From positions 310,001 to 374,000 of the forward strand of contig JAFEMH010001484.1 of NCBI GenBank assembly GCA_022495995.1: a stretch of 64,000 nt of DNA, given 5' to 3'. Of this stretch, positions 11,375-22,513 are shown piece after piece (position 1 is the first letter of the stretch; the number at the start of each line of letters is the position of its first letter). The notes beneath the pieces were generated by a model. The model ran no database searches, was not told where the DNA came from, and saw nothing but the letters and a program-made list of their open reading frames with translations. The position numbers were made by a program, and so were the translations under genes. Source of the DNA: Adenophora triphylla var. japonica (lineage: Eukaryota > Streptophyta > Magnoliopsida > Asterales > Campanulaceae).

Positions 11375-12771
11375 TTTATATAAGAGATTGTTTCTTTGAT
11401 TATTATATGTGTTTGCATGTTTAGTTATAATAATCGTGTCCCTAATACTTATGAAGCACTAGTATGAAGTCTAATGGATAGTCATGTGATAATTATATGC
11501 ATGGAGATGCACATTAGATTCATGGGTACTTGTTAGAGAACAAGGTACTGAACTTGACCCATTATGAGATTTATGTCATGGTCAAATGTCATAATTAAAT
11601 CTCATATATTCATATCATTAATATCCTTTGACCTGAGATTATCATCGTCTTCCGCTCGATGAATATCATGTTTGATATAGTTTAATGTTGTCTTTAACCG
11701 GATGACAATAAGGGCTATCATTGGCATGGTATGATTCTTGTTGGGAAGAATGATAAGTCAAGATGGAAAATTGTCCCTCGTAAAGAGAGATGTTTGCTAG
11801 GCCACTCGTAAGTAAGATTGATGTAGTGCATGGCCATGCCCGAATGAATTAATGTGATTAATGTCATTCGATTAATCAATTTACTTGGTAACGAGAAAGC
11901 ATTGAACAATATGAGTTGACGTGGACCATGACTCATGTTCAATATAACATCGTGTGACAATGGGATTGTGATATGTTCTATGTAGAAAAATCGAACTTGA
12001 TATTATACTATTTGGGTAGGCATGATGGCTTGCTAGAGTCCGCTCATGTCTTATGAGGATCGATGTGATCGGACTCATTGCCAACATAGTATGGTCCTAT
12101 GAGATCACACGCATCGAACGAATTGTCAAAAATGAAGAATATGGGTTTTCTGTGCTCAGGGGACGACTCGTCCCATGAGCAAAGCCAAGTCGTGCCCTTA
12201 GAGGGGACGCCAGAATCAGTGGGTTGTGCAAAGGGGACGACTCGTGCCCTGGGGGACGAGTCGTCCCGTCGGCCCTGGACTGATACGTAAATGACCTAAT
12301 TTTAGGATTTTCGCAAAGGGCTTTTATTTGTAACGTATAAATACTTGCCCCTGGTTTCCCTAGCCGTAATTAGAACGTTTTGGCTTGAGAGAAACACCAA
12401 AAGTGAGAGATTTCAATTGAGAATTGAGAATCAAACACCACCAATTCCATTGTTCTTCATTGATTGAAAGGTGTTTCAATCAAAGGATCTAGCAATCCTC
12501 CTAGAAGAGTTCTAGGGTTCGTTCTTCGCGTGTATACACATAGAGGATCTTCGCTCGTCAAGATCTTTAGTTCGTGATTCGCCGTTCGTTCATCAAGGAT
12601 TAACAAGGTCATTCAATCTGGAGTTGGGTCAAGTTTATCAACGACAAAAGCACTCAAGGTTGGTATTTCTATTTCATCTTTCTTAATTAATCATCTAGAA
12701 CGGATTCTAGGGCTTGGGGTTTTTCGAGTTATTGCATTATTCCGCTGCGCATGGACCCTCAAAACCCAACA
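11373..12771 (+). repeat. Copia-1 left (5') LTR, 5'-truncated
   Basis: Corresponds base for base to 18781-20179. Missing are the first 56 bp of the LTR (TGTAGGTGTTAGTGCCC onward). The 3' end is CCCAACA at 12765-12771. It contains a TATA box (TATAAATA, 12336-12343) and, 69-176 bp upstream of it, a cluster of GGGACGACTCGTCCC-type palindromes. Confidence 0.92.
12158..12267 (+). promoter_or_regulatory. Palindrome cluster in Copia-1 U3
   Basis: GGGACGACTCGTCCC at 12160-12174 and GGGACGAGTCGTCCC at 12253-12267 are 7-bp-arm palindromes with one central base. Partial copies (AAGTCGTGCCC, GGGGACGACTCGTGCCC) lie between them. The same cluster is at 19568-19675 in the right LTR. A protein-binding or hairpin role is inferred from repetition and position only. 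Confidence 0.7.
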
Positions 12772-12772
12772 G

Positions 12773-12785
12773 TGGTATCAGAGCC
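12773..12785 (+). other. Primer binding site of Copia-1
   Basis: TGGTATCAGAGCC begins one base after the left LTR. It is complementary to the 3' end of initiator tRNA-Met, the usual plant Copia primer. Confidence 0.92.
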
Positions 12786-13710
12786 CCGTTCATGATGTTT
12801 ATATTAGAAAATCATGATAATTAGATAATGGGATTATGTTGATTTTCATGATGTGTATGATCTAGAATGTGAAATTGTATGAGTTTTGCTTGTGAAGTAA
12901 TTGTATATATTGATATGCCATGATTATGAAATTGAAATATATGATTAATATGATTAATCTAGATTATGGGATGTCAATTTCATTAATATGATTAATGTGA
13001 TTAATCTAGGATATTTGTGAAGTGTTACTTAGTATATTGGCTGGACACCAAGACCTTCCCACGTGCACTTCGATGGAAGTGTGGGATAAATTTGGAGCAC
13101 GTGGCCGCGTACTAGTAATTACTGACCAAATGTGATTTGTGTTGCATCATTCCATGTTCATAATTATGCTCATATAGTTTTCATGAATCAACCTTGGCAT
13201 GTAATTGATAAGCATGAAAAATTGAACCTTCTTTGTAATTTGAGTTTGTTTTATGCCACCCATGGTTAAACACTTGTGAGTACACGGATAGTTTCATGTA
13301 GGCTACGCCACAGCTAGGTACATTGATTCTATCTTTGTATGATCAAGATGAGCAAACGGTGATTGCTATACGTTTAACATGGTTGAACTCAATTAGGCTA
13401 TCAAAACAGTTTTGGGCCTAAGGCATAAGATGAGATTGAAACATGTGACATATGATGTCTATAATCTCATAATGATCTAAGAGTCATATATAAATATGAT
13501 TGATAAATGTTATCTACCTTTTTAGTTTAATTTTGAGCAGTCGTGCCATAGCCGACTTGAAATTAAATTAAAGTTGGGTCTTAGCCTATTAAATTATATT
13601 ATGCATGTTTGTATAAGAATGTTATATAATTTAGTGGGAGTATTTGTGAAATACGTTAATTAATCTCTTAAATGAATTGGTACTTATATGTTGCATATCT
13701 TTATAGATCA
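12786..13710 (+). other. Untranslated leader of Copia-1
   Basis: AT-rich, no ORF. Lies between the primer site and the gag ATG at 13711. It corresponds to the 58.0-59.4 kb leader of Copia-3. Confidence 0.6.
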
Positions 13711-14542
13711 ATGGCTGTAAACACTAATCAAAACATGTCATCGCGATCGCCCTTGAGAAGGACAAGTTAGAGGAGAATGGCAACAACTATGTGGATTGGA
13801 TCCGCAGCTTGGGAATTGTTCTCAAACAAGAAAGGAAGTTGTACATTCTTGATGGACCCGTTTCCACCCGAGCTCAAGGCTAATGCAACTAAAGTTGAAA
13901 AGGACCAACATAAGAAGCATGTGGATGATTCTATTGATGTTGGTTGCTTGATGCTTGCTACCATGTGTAAGGCCCTTCATAAGGACCTCAGACACATGGA
14001 AGCCTATGATTTGGAAATCATTTGAAGGAAATGTTCCACTTGCAAGCACGCCGGGGAAAAGGTTTGACACTATGAAGACTCTTCATTCATGCAAGATGAT
14101 TGAAGGACAACCCGTGGGCCTCATGTGTTGAAAATGAAGGGTCACCTCGAACACCTTGAGAGGCTTGGATATCCTATCCAGCTAGAGTCGGCTACGGATA
14201 TGATATTGCATTCACTCCCCGAAAGTTATAATCGCTTTGTTCTGAATTATAACATGAATGGGATGAATAAATCTCTGTCTGAATTGCATGGGATGCTAAA
14301 GAATGCAGAGAACAATATTACCAAGAAAACCAATCAAGTGTTGATGGTGAATAAAGGAAAGGGGTTCAAACCCAAGGTTAAAGCAAAAGTTGCTAAACCA
14401 GAGGCAAAGGTTGCCGTTGCTGAGAAGCCTAAACCCAAATCCCAAAAGAATGCGGTGTGCTACCATTGCAAGGAAACTGGGCATTGGAGGCGTAACTGCA
14501 AGCTTTATCAAGAAGGACTGAAGAAGAAGGGCAATGAGATTG
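13711..14542 (+). pseudogene. Copia-1 gag (UBN2-type), frameshifted
   Basis: The ATG at 13711 opens MAVNTNQNMSS. The frame then shifts near 13742 to read ALEKDKLE and NNYVDWIRSLGIVLKQERK, and again near 13855 to read NATKVEKDQHKKHVDD. A TGA at 14023 and another frame change follow, before VLKMKGHLEHLERLGYP from about 14125. The C-terminal zinc knuckle CYHCKETGHWRRNC is intact near 14460. Gag would form the virus-like particle. At least three frame breaks make it non-functional. Its 3' end is interrupted by a solo LTR at 14543. Confidence 0.85.
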
Positions 14543-15580
14543 TGTAGCGTTGTGAGAAAAGAATTTTATCTTTTTAGAGTCGCCACATATATTATTCGTT
14601 TGGAAACATAGGAAAACCATTTTGAAAAGAGATTTGAGTTCGGGGCTTAGGTTATGGAATGGGTAGGTCGAGGAGCATCCATTCCACCCAATCCGGAGAT
14701 CGGTCTTGCTAAAGAAAAGAGAGGTTTTCAATCTTTAAAATATATATAATTAAAGAAAACAAATAAACCCTAATCAATTTCTTAATTAGGAATGTCGGAT
14801 TGTATGCTTCGAGATCGCCTTCATCGATTGAAGGAACTCTAGGCCAATCTTTTTGATGGGATTACACCACTCTAAAAGTCAATAGAGAGATTGAGAAGAA
14901 GAAGTATAGGAATTTACCTAGCGTTTTGGGGAGTGTTTGATTTAGAACGTGGTTCTAAGATGTCTTCTCGATCGAGAAGCGATTCGGGCAGAGTTTCGAC
15001 TCAATATGAGAGTCGAGTCGTGATGCGGACAGAGCTTCGCCTTGATGCTAGGCTTGAGCCTTGATGTTCGTCAATCAACGTGGTTGAAGGACGAATTTAT
15101 GAGTTATTTGTGAGTGATTTGAAGGAGTCTTTCGTGGAAAGAAACCAGCAAATTGTGTGTGTTGTGTGGAATTTTGGACCCCTGAAATAGTGGAAGTCAC
15201 CAAGTATTTATATGGGTTTAAGAGATAGAGGTGGAGAGGTAAAACACTCCTAGAAAGCTTCCAGAACTCAATTCTGATTGGAGAATCGGATTAGATGAGG
15301 TTTATCAAGAAAGGAGGTTGAAACGGAGAAGGAGAGTGATTTCTGCACATCCTGTCGAGGGGATATCTCGCGCGAGATATGATATCTCGTGCGAGATATC
15401 TAGTCTGATGACTATTTTGTCCTCTTCAGTTTATTTCGTTAGTCAGTTAGGTCCAAAACTAACGAGGTTAGTTAGAAACTTAACAAAACATGACGAAACT
15501 GATATGCTTTCATCAAAACATAAAAGAGAGACTAAGAGTAGTGTAATCATGATTTATTGGTTCAGAATGGGGTGTCTACA
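14543..15580 (-). mobile_element. Solo LTR inside Copia-1 (TSD GATTG)
   Basis: A 1038-bp TG...CA unit is flanked by perfect 5-bp repeats GATTG at 14538-14542 and 15581-15585. Removing it together with one repeat rejoins gag to protease in frame (KKKGNEI then AMTSRIYV). The minus strand is probably sense: it begins TGTAGACACC and carries a TATA box (ATATAAATA, about 15213-15205). Two tandem palindromes at 15363-15399 lie upstream of that box. It has no coding capacity. The family looks Gypsy-like, but I cannot confirm that. Confidence 0.9.
15363..15399. promoter_or_regulatory. Two tandem palindromes ATATCTCGYGCGAGATAT
   Basis: ATATCTCGCGCGAGATAT (15363-15380) is a perfect 18-bp palindrome. 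After one G, ATATCTCGTGCGAGATAT (15382-15399) repeats it with one change. On the minus strand they sit about 150 bp upstream of the TATA box of the solo LTR. Confidence 0.8.
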
Positions 15581-15585
15581 GATTG

Positions 15586-18500
15586 CCATGACTTCACGTA
15601 TCTATGTGATAGATATTTTACTTTCTACCTCTAGTTCTTGGGTATTAGATACCGAATGTGGATCTCACATTTGCCTAAATGTGCAGGGACTAAAGAATAG
15701 AAGGTCGCTCAAAGAGGGTGAAGTAGATCTACGGGTTGGAAATGGAGCAAGAGTTGCTGCATTGGCCGTAGGGACTTACGAAGTCACTTTACCAAGCGGA
15801 TTAATTTTAGTTTTAAATAACTGTTATTATGTTCCGAATTTGAGCAGAAACATTATTTCAATTTCATGTTTAGACAATGAGGGTTACAATTTTCTTATTG
15901 CGAATAAGAAATTTTCAATTTATTTGAATGACATGCTTTATTGTGTTGCTCATTCTTTTAATGGCCTTTATGTCTTGGATGTTGAAAATAATGTTGATAA
16001 TATCTATCATGTAAATAAGAAATCCAAACCAAATAATGTGAATGACACATATAAATGGCATTGCCGTCTTGGGCACATAAACGAGAAACGCATCTCTAAA
16101 CTCCATAAAGATGGATATTTAGACTCATATGATTATGAATCATATAATGTTTGCGAGTCTTGTTTATTGGGCAAGATGACTAAAGCACCTTTTACTAAGA
16201 GTAGTGAAAGGGCTAGTGATTTGTTGGCTCTCGTACATACTGATGTATGTGAACCAATGAATAGCATTGCTAGGGGAGGATTTCGGTACTTCATAACTTT
16301 CACTGATGACTTATCAAGATATGGCTACGTCTATCTGATGAAGTACAAAAGTGAATCATTTGAGATATTTAGAATATTTCAAAGTGAAGTACAAAATCAA
16401 CTTGGCAAAACTATTAAAACACTTCGATCCGATCGAGGTGGTGAATATTTGAGCCAAGAATTTGACGATCATCTGAAAAGTTGTGGAATTGTTTCGTAAC
16501 TTACTCCACCCTAACACCACAATGGAATGGTGTGTCCGAAAGGAGAAATCGAACTCTATTAGATATGGTTCGATCGATGATGAGTCAAGTTAACCTTCCT
16601 ATTTCCTTTTGGGGACATGCACGACCGAAACACTGCTTTCACACTTAACAAGGTCCCTACTAAATCGGCTCCTAAAACCCCACATGAGATGTGGCATGGA
16701 AGAAAGCCTAGCTTATCTTTCATGAAGATTTGGGGATGTGAGGCTTATGTAAAGAAATTTGTTTCTGAACATAAACTTGCACCTAGATCTGATAAATGTA
16801 TTTTCGTTGGTTATCCCAAGGAAACGAAAGGATATCAATTTTACAACCAATCCGAGAACAAAGTGTTTGTTGCTCGACACGGTGTCTTTCTAGAGAAAGA
16901 GTTTCTCTCTAAAGAAACTAGTGGGAGTAAAATTGATCTTGAAGAAATTCAAGAACCTGAAAATGACATAGAGCCAATAGTAGAGACGGAACCAAATTCA
17001 CAAGCTGTTGTGGAACCGGTTCAAGATACACAAGTTCTTCGCAGATCAGATAAGATACGATCCGAACCTGAGAGATATGGATTTCTCATGACGGAAAGTA
17101 ACGAAGTGGAAATCATTGAGAATGATAAACCTACTTCCTATCAAGAGGCGATGTCCACTCCTGATTCGGACAAGTGGCTAGGAGCCATGAAATCCGAAAT
17201 CAAATCCATGTACGATAATCAAGTTTTGAACTTGATTGATCCACCCGAAGGTGTAAAAACCATAGGGTGCAAGTGGGTTTTCAAAAAGAAAACCGACGTG
17301 GATGGGAAGGTACATACTTATAAGGCTAGGCTTGTTGCTAAGGGGTATATGCAGATTCATGGCGTTGACTATGATGAAATCTTTTCGCCCGTAGCAATGC
17401 TTAAGTCTATTAGAATCCTAATTGCCATAGCTGCATATTACGACTATGAGATATGGCAAATGGACGTCAAAACAGCGTTTCTTAACGGAAACCTACTTGA
17501 GGATGTATACATGATACAGCCTGAAGGGTTTGTCGATCCAAAGAATTCTAATAAAGTGTGTAAGTTGCAGAGATCCATTTATGGATTGAAGCAAGCTTCC
17601 CGGAGCTGGAATCTACGTTTTGATGAATCATTCAAAGAGTTTGGCTTCATCAAAAACGAAGATGAACCTTGTGTATACAAGAAGATAAGTGGGAGCATAG
17701 TGCTATTTCTGGTGTTGTATGTCGATGACATCTTGCTCATTGAAAACAATGTTCCTGCACTTGAGACTGTAAAGTCCTGGTTAGGAAAATGTTTTTCAAT
17801 GAAAGATATGGGTGAAGCGGCTTATATCCTTGGTATCAAGATCTATAGAGATAGATCAAGAAGGATGATTGGTTTGAGTCAGAGTACATATATTGACAAG
17901 GTCCTTAGAAGATTTCGCATGGAAAATTCTAAGAGAGGGAACTTGCCAATGGGACACGGCATTACTCTTAGCAAGAATCATTGTCCTAAGACAAATGATG
18001 AGCGAAAGAGGATGAATGATATTCCATATGCTTCGGCAATTGGGTCTATCATGTATGCCATGTTGTGTACTAGACCTGATGTCTCGTATGCTCTAAGCGC
18101 AACGAGTAGATACCAATCTGATCCTGGTGAGAACCATTGGATAGCAGTCAAGAATATCCTTAAGTACTTGAGAAGGACTAAGGATGTATTCTTGGTATTG
18201 GGAGGAATGAAAGATGATCTGGTTGTAAAGGGTTACACAGATGCAAGCTTCCAAACCGACAAAGATGACTTTAGATCGCAATCTGGTTTTGTGTTTATGC
18301 TAAATGGAGGTGCTGTTTGTTGGAAGAGTTCCAAACAAAGTACTGTTGCTGATTCTACAACAGAAGCCGAATACATAGCAGCATCGAATGCGGCTAAGGA
18401 GGCGATTTGGATCAAGAAGTTCGTTAGTGACTTAGAAGTCGTTCCAAGTATCACTAACCCGATAGAGCTTTTCTTTGACAATAATGGTGCTATTGCCCAA

Positions 18501-18710
18501 GCAAAAGAACCAAGGTCACATCAGCGATCCAAACACATTTTGAGACGTTTCCACCTCATCCGAGAAATCTGTGAAAGGGAGGACGTCAAGATATGCAAGG
18601 TTCCAACGGATGACAACATCTCGGACCCTCTCACCAAGCCTTTACCACAAGCTAAACATGATGGTCATGTTAGGTCCATGGGTATAAGATACATGAATGA
18701 TTGGGCCTAG
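15586..18710 (+). pseudogene. Copia-1 pol: protease, integrase, RT, RNase H
   Basis: Protease: the usual LDTGCGSH reads LDTECGSH, so the active-site Gly is lost. Integrase follows with its zinc-binding HLGH-type region (WHCRLGH ... CESCLLG) and the catalytic core (HTDVCEPM, TDDLSRYG). At 16497 a CAA-to-TAA type stop interrupts it after GIVS, and two frame changes follow near 16508 and 16620. From 16617 a long frame runs to TAG at 18708-18710. It contains RT (KWVFKKK, VDYDEIFSPVA, DVKTAFLNG, catalytic YVDD) and RNase H (TDASFQ, TTEAEYIAAS, DNNGA). The RT/RNase H part is intact, but the polyprotein as a whole cannot be made. Confidence 0.92.
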
Positions 18711-18724
18711 TGCAAGTGGGAGAC
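18711..18724 (+). other. Polypurine tract of Copia-1
   Basis: The stretch TGCAAGTGGGAGAC directly precedes TGTAGGTG, the start of the 3' LTR. The same tract, inverted, precedes the 3' LTR of Copia-3 at 39632. Confidence 0.75.
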
Positions 18725-20179
18725 TGTAGGTGTTAGTGCCCTAGGCCTATAGAGATAGACCTTTATGTAATGTCATTGTTCATTTATATAAGAGATTGTT
18801 TCTTTGATTATTATATGTGTTTGCATGTTTAGTTATAATAATCGTGTCCCTAATACTTATGAAGCACTAGTATGAAGTCTAATGGATAGTCATGTGATGA
18901 TTATATGCATGGAGATGCACATTAGATTCATGGGTACTTGTTAGAGAACAAGGTACTGGACTTGACCCATTATGAGATTTATGTCATGGTCAAATGTCAT
19001 AATTAAATCTCATATAGTCATATCATTGATATCCTTTGACCTGAGATTATCATCGTCTTCCGCTCGATGAATATCATGTTTGATATAGTTTAACGTTGTC
19101 TTTAACCGGATGACAATAAGGGCTATCATTGGCATGGTATGATTCTTGTTGGGAAGAATGATAAGTCAAGATGGAAAATTGTCCCTCGTAAAGAGAGATG
19201 TTTGCTAGGCCTCTCGTAAGTAAGATTGATGTAGTGCATGGCCATGCCCGAATGAATTAATGTGATTAATGTCATTCGATTAATCAATTTACTTGGTAAC
19301 GAGAAAGCATTGAACAATATGAGTTGGCGTGGACCATGACTCATGTTCAATATAACATCGTGTGACAATGAGATTGTGATATGTTCTATGTAGGAAAATC
19401 GAACTTGATATTATACTATTTGGGTAGGCATGATGTCTTGCTAGAGTCCGCTCATGTCTTATGAGGATCGATGTGATCGGACTCATTGCCAACATAGTAT
19501 GGTCCTATGAGGTCACACGCATCGAACGAATTGTCAAAAATGAAGAATATGGGTTTTCTGTGCTCAGGGGACGACTCGTCCCATGAGCAAAGCCAAGTCG
19601 TGCCCTTAGAGGGGACGCCAGAATCAGTGGGTTGTGCAAAGGGGACGACTCGTGCCCTGGGGGACGAGTCGTCCCGTCGGCCCTGGACTGATACGTAAAT
19701 GACCTAATTTTAGGGTTTTCGCAAAGGGCTTTTATTTGTAACGTATAAATACTTGCCCCTGGTTGCCCTAGCCGTAATTAGAACGTTTTGGCTTGAGAGA
19801 AACACCAAAAGTGAGAGATTTCAATTGAGAATTGAGAATCAAACACCACCAATTCCATTGTTCTTCATTGATTGAAAGGTGTTTCAATCAAAGGATCTAG
19901 CAATCCTCCTAGAAGAGTTCTAGGGTTCGTTCTTCGCGTGGATACACATAGAGGATCTTCGCTCGTCAAGATCTTTAGTTCGTGATTCGCCGTTCGTTCA
20001 TCAAGGATTAACAAGGTCATTCAATCTGGAGTTGGGTCAAGTTTATCAACGACAAAAGCACTCAAGGTTGGTATTTCTATTTCATCTTTCTTAATTAATC
20101 ATCTAGAACGGATTCTAGGGCTTGAGGTTTTTCAAGTTATTGCATTATTCCGCTGCGCATGGACCCTCGAAACCCAACA
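18725..20179 (+). repeat. Copia-1 right (3') LTR, complete
   Basis: 1455 bp from TGTAGGTGTTAGTG to CCCAACA. Carries the same palindrome cluster (19568-19675) and TATA box (19744-19751) as the left LTR. The flanking MITE resumes directly at 20180 with GTATT. Confidence 0.93.
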
Positions 20180-20743
20180 GTATTTCACGATTTTTATGAA
20201 AATTTTTAAAAAATGAATAAAAAATTGAAAGTGGATAGAAGATTAGAGGAGAGAAAATATAAAAGTTAAACATCTATAGTATAAATGGCAACCCCTCCGT
20301 GAACAGTACAATGAACAGTTTCATAAGCCAAATTTCCCATTTTGTCCTCACTAAGTTGTCTCTTTCCCATTTTGCCCTTAAATTTATTTTTAATTAAAAA
20401 ATAATTTTTTTTTAAATTAAAAAAAAAAACACACGTGTCCTTGGGCACGGGCTTTTACTAGTATTTAATAGGAGAGAGAATGAGTGGGAGAAATAGTAAG
20501 TTAACGAATGGTTTTTTTGTATGAGAGAAAATGAGTGGGAGGAATAATAAGTTAATGATTGATTTTTTTGTAAATATGTTAAAATTATAAGGGTATAATG
20601 AATGATTTTTTTGTAAATATATAAACATTATGTGGGCATAAATGTCCGAAACACTGTTCACATATTTCCATTTATGGAATGAGACTCTTGATCTGGAACG
20701 GACCAAAAGGAAAAGTAGGACTCTTGGTCTGGAACGGAGGGAG
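20180..20743. mobile_element. Right part of the MITE split by Copia-1
   Basis: Continues the element begun at 11226 and ends CTGGAACGGAGGGAG before TA, the complement of the CTCCCTCC start. Its first 93 bp also occur left of Copia-1. A short Helitron-like insert lies at 20273-20461. Confidence 0.8.
20273..20461 (+). mobile_element. Short non-autonomous Helitron
   Basis: Starts TCTATAGTATAAATGG directly after an A and ends GGGCACGGGCTTTTACTAG directly before a T, matching the 5'-TC, CTAG-3' and A|T insertion rules of Helitrons. A hairpin (CGTGTCC, loop TT, GGGCACG) sits 10 bp before the CTAG end. It is 189 bp with no coding capacity. Excising it restores the MITE sequence. Confidence 0.65.
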
Positions 20744-20889
20744 TAAATAAAATAAGTTGCAAATCTCACTTTTACATTTAGCGTAGATTAGAAAAATACA
20801 TTTATTTGCTGAAAATTATTTTCGGGTAGATGAGAAATTAATCGCAAAAGTTATCAATCTGATACTAGTAAATGAAATAGGTAAAGAAT

Positions 20890-21353
20890 ACCTAAGTGGC
20901 TTTGGCCCAGCGGTATCTTGGTGGCTTCCCGTAGGAGAGGTCACCGGTTCGATTCCCCTCAAGGAAAATTTTTGTGGTTTAATTTCTACCTTGGGTTTCA
21001 GGGTCCTTAGGAGCCCCCCGGGGCACATCCGTGCAGTTAAGGAAGCAGCACTGCTGGGCTTGCAACCTCAGTGTGGGGAGTTCAAATCTTGGCAGGAGCA
21101 CTGGAGCAGCCATTTGGTGTTGTAAAAGTGATGTAATTGCCTCGGCTGGAGCAGCCATTTGGTGATGTAAGAGTGTAAATGCCTTGTAGGAGGGCTCCCT
21201 TGGGGCAAGGAGTGGGGTGCTGCCACCCTGTCTGCATTGGGCACATCCCGCGATTTACCTCCGTCAGCATACTGAGGGACCGATACCTGATGGTCCAGGA
21301 TTGACCCGACAAAGCTGGGGAACCTGGGTAATAAAAAAAAATAAAAATGAAAG
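20890..21353 (+). mobile_element. tRNA-derived SINE with 11-bp target duplication
   Basis: A-box (TTTGGCCCAGCGGT, 20901-20914) and B-box (GGTTCGATTCC, 20946-20956) of an internal RNA polymerase III promoter are spaced as in tRNA genes. The 3' end is A-rich. Perfect 11-bp repeats AGGTAAAGAAT flank it (20879-20889 and 21354-21364). A second tRNA-like block with a B-box-like GAGTTCAAATC near 21078 suggests a dimeric structure. It cannot fold as a standard tRNA cloverleaf, so it is not a tRNA gene. Confidence 0.8.
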
Positions 21354-21447
21354 AGGTAAAGAATTATGAAAAGTCATATCCCACGACCGTTAAATGATGA
21401 AAGGTTTTTAAATAAATTCGAGGAGAAAATCAAGTGGTTTTCTCTAA

Positions 21448-21870
21448 GGCCTCATTTGTTTTTTATTTTAAGTTCTTATTCAGATCTGAATGGGTGGGTG
21501 CATCAGACATAATGCAATTGAGGCTGTTTATTTTTTTTCTTCATTCAGATCTGAATGCTTCTTATTTTCCACTTAATTTTCAGATGTAAAACTATCACTT
21601 ATTTGCCTCTTAATTGATTTTTTTCATATATATCAATTCCATAAACTCGTAATTTCAAAAATATCCAACCCAAACACTAGATCAATAACCATTCATCTTA
21701 TATCTCTATTTCATTAAATGTCGTAATATTAATTTAAGATGTGAATTCGGATGAATATTCAAACAATTTGATTCAGAAATCAATCTTCAGACGTTATTTC
21801 TTATCAATTCAGTCAAATTAAGACGTAAAATCAAATTTCAGCACAACGCTTAAAAAAATCAAATGACACC
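21448..21870. mobile_element. Tourist (PIF/Harbinger)-like MITE
   Basis: Terminal repeats GGCCTCATTTG and CAAATGACACC (inverted, two mismatches) are flanked by TAA on both sides (21445-21447 and 21871-21873). A CAGATCTGAAT palindrome recurs inside near 21480 and 21547. No ORF. Confidence 0.7.
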
Positions 21871-22513
21871 TAAGTATCGAGTGGCTCATTCCTTGGGTTG
21901 GCATTTGGCTAGCTCGAGCAATGGCCCTTTAGGGCGCACTTTTAACTTAGCACAAGGCTTGGAGTCATGAGAAGAGCAAAAGCTTCCTTCTCCGAGACAA
22001 ATTTTAGCAGCCGACGATCCCGCTTTTTCACACACTCACCCTATTCCTATTCTAACGTAGACATTTTGAGCAATGGAGTTGTTGGACGATCAACCGAAAC
22101 CTGTTTGTGTCAACCCCCTTTCTTTCATCATTTCCAAACCACCCCTTCTTTCATTCATTTTATATCAATATCAAACCTGTTTATTTGGACCCTTTAGTGA
22201 ATGGGTAGGTGAAATTTTAATCTGGGTTTTGCATTTCCCATGTGGGTTTGAATTGTATATTGATTTGGAATGCGATTCTTTATTAGTATTTTTGCTTGAT
22301 CCAATGCCAACTTTGCTCCTATATTTTACTTATCATCTTCCCGTTGACTCTGAGATGAATCTTGTTTCTATCAAGCCAATGAATGGTCAAATGGGGAATC
22401 TCTTCTTTTTGGTGTAATTACTCGTGTTTAATTCATTCTTGAATCAACCTGTTTTTGGGATTTGAGGTAATGTGTTTGATTTTTGGTTGGTTACTTGGTA
22501 ATTAAACGTGCCA

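Larger units (their letters stand above)
11373..20179 (+). mobile_element. Copia-1: degenerate LTR retrotransposon
   Basis: Left LTR, tRNA-Met-type primer site, gag, pol in Copia order (protease, integrase, RT, RNase H), purine tract and right LTR are all present on the + strand. The two LTRs align without indels over 1399 bp; I counted about 18 mismatches by eye, so the insertion is fairly young. The 5' LTR lacks its first 56 bp and gag-pol is broken in several places, so the copy is non-functional. A solo LTR of another family is inserted at the gag/pol boundary. It belongs to the same lineage as Copia-3 (same primer site and purine tract). Confidence 0.93.

Noticed and set aside
12099..12290. 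Small ORF in the Copia-1 LTR (and its twin at 19507-19698)
   Set aside because: It lies over the U3 palindromes and exists only because both LTRs are alike; no leader or homology.
20890..20970. A tRNA gene
   Set aside because: A and B boxes are present, but there is no acceptor stem or anticodon arm, and target repeats show it is a SINE.
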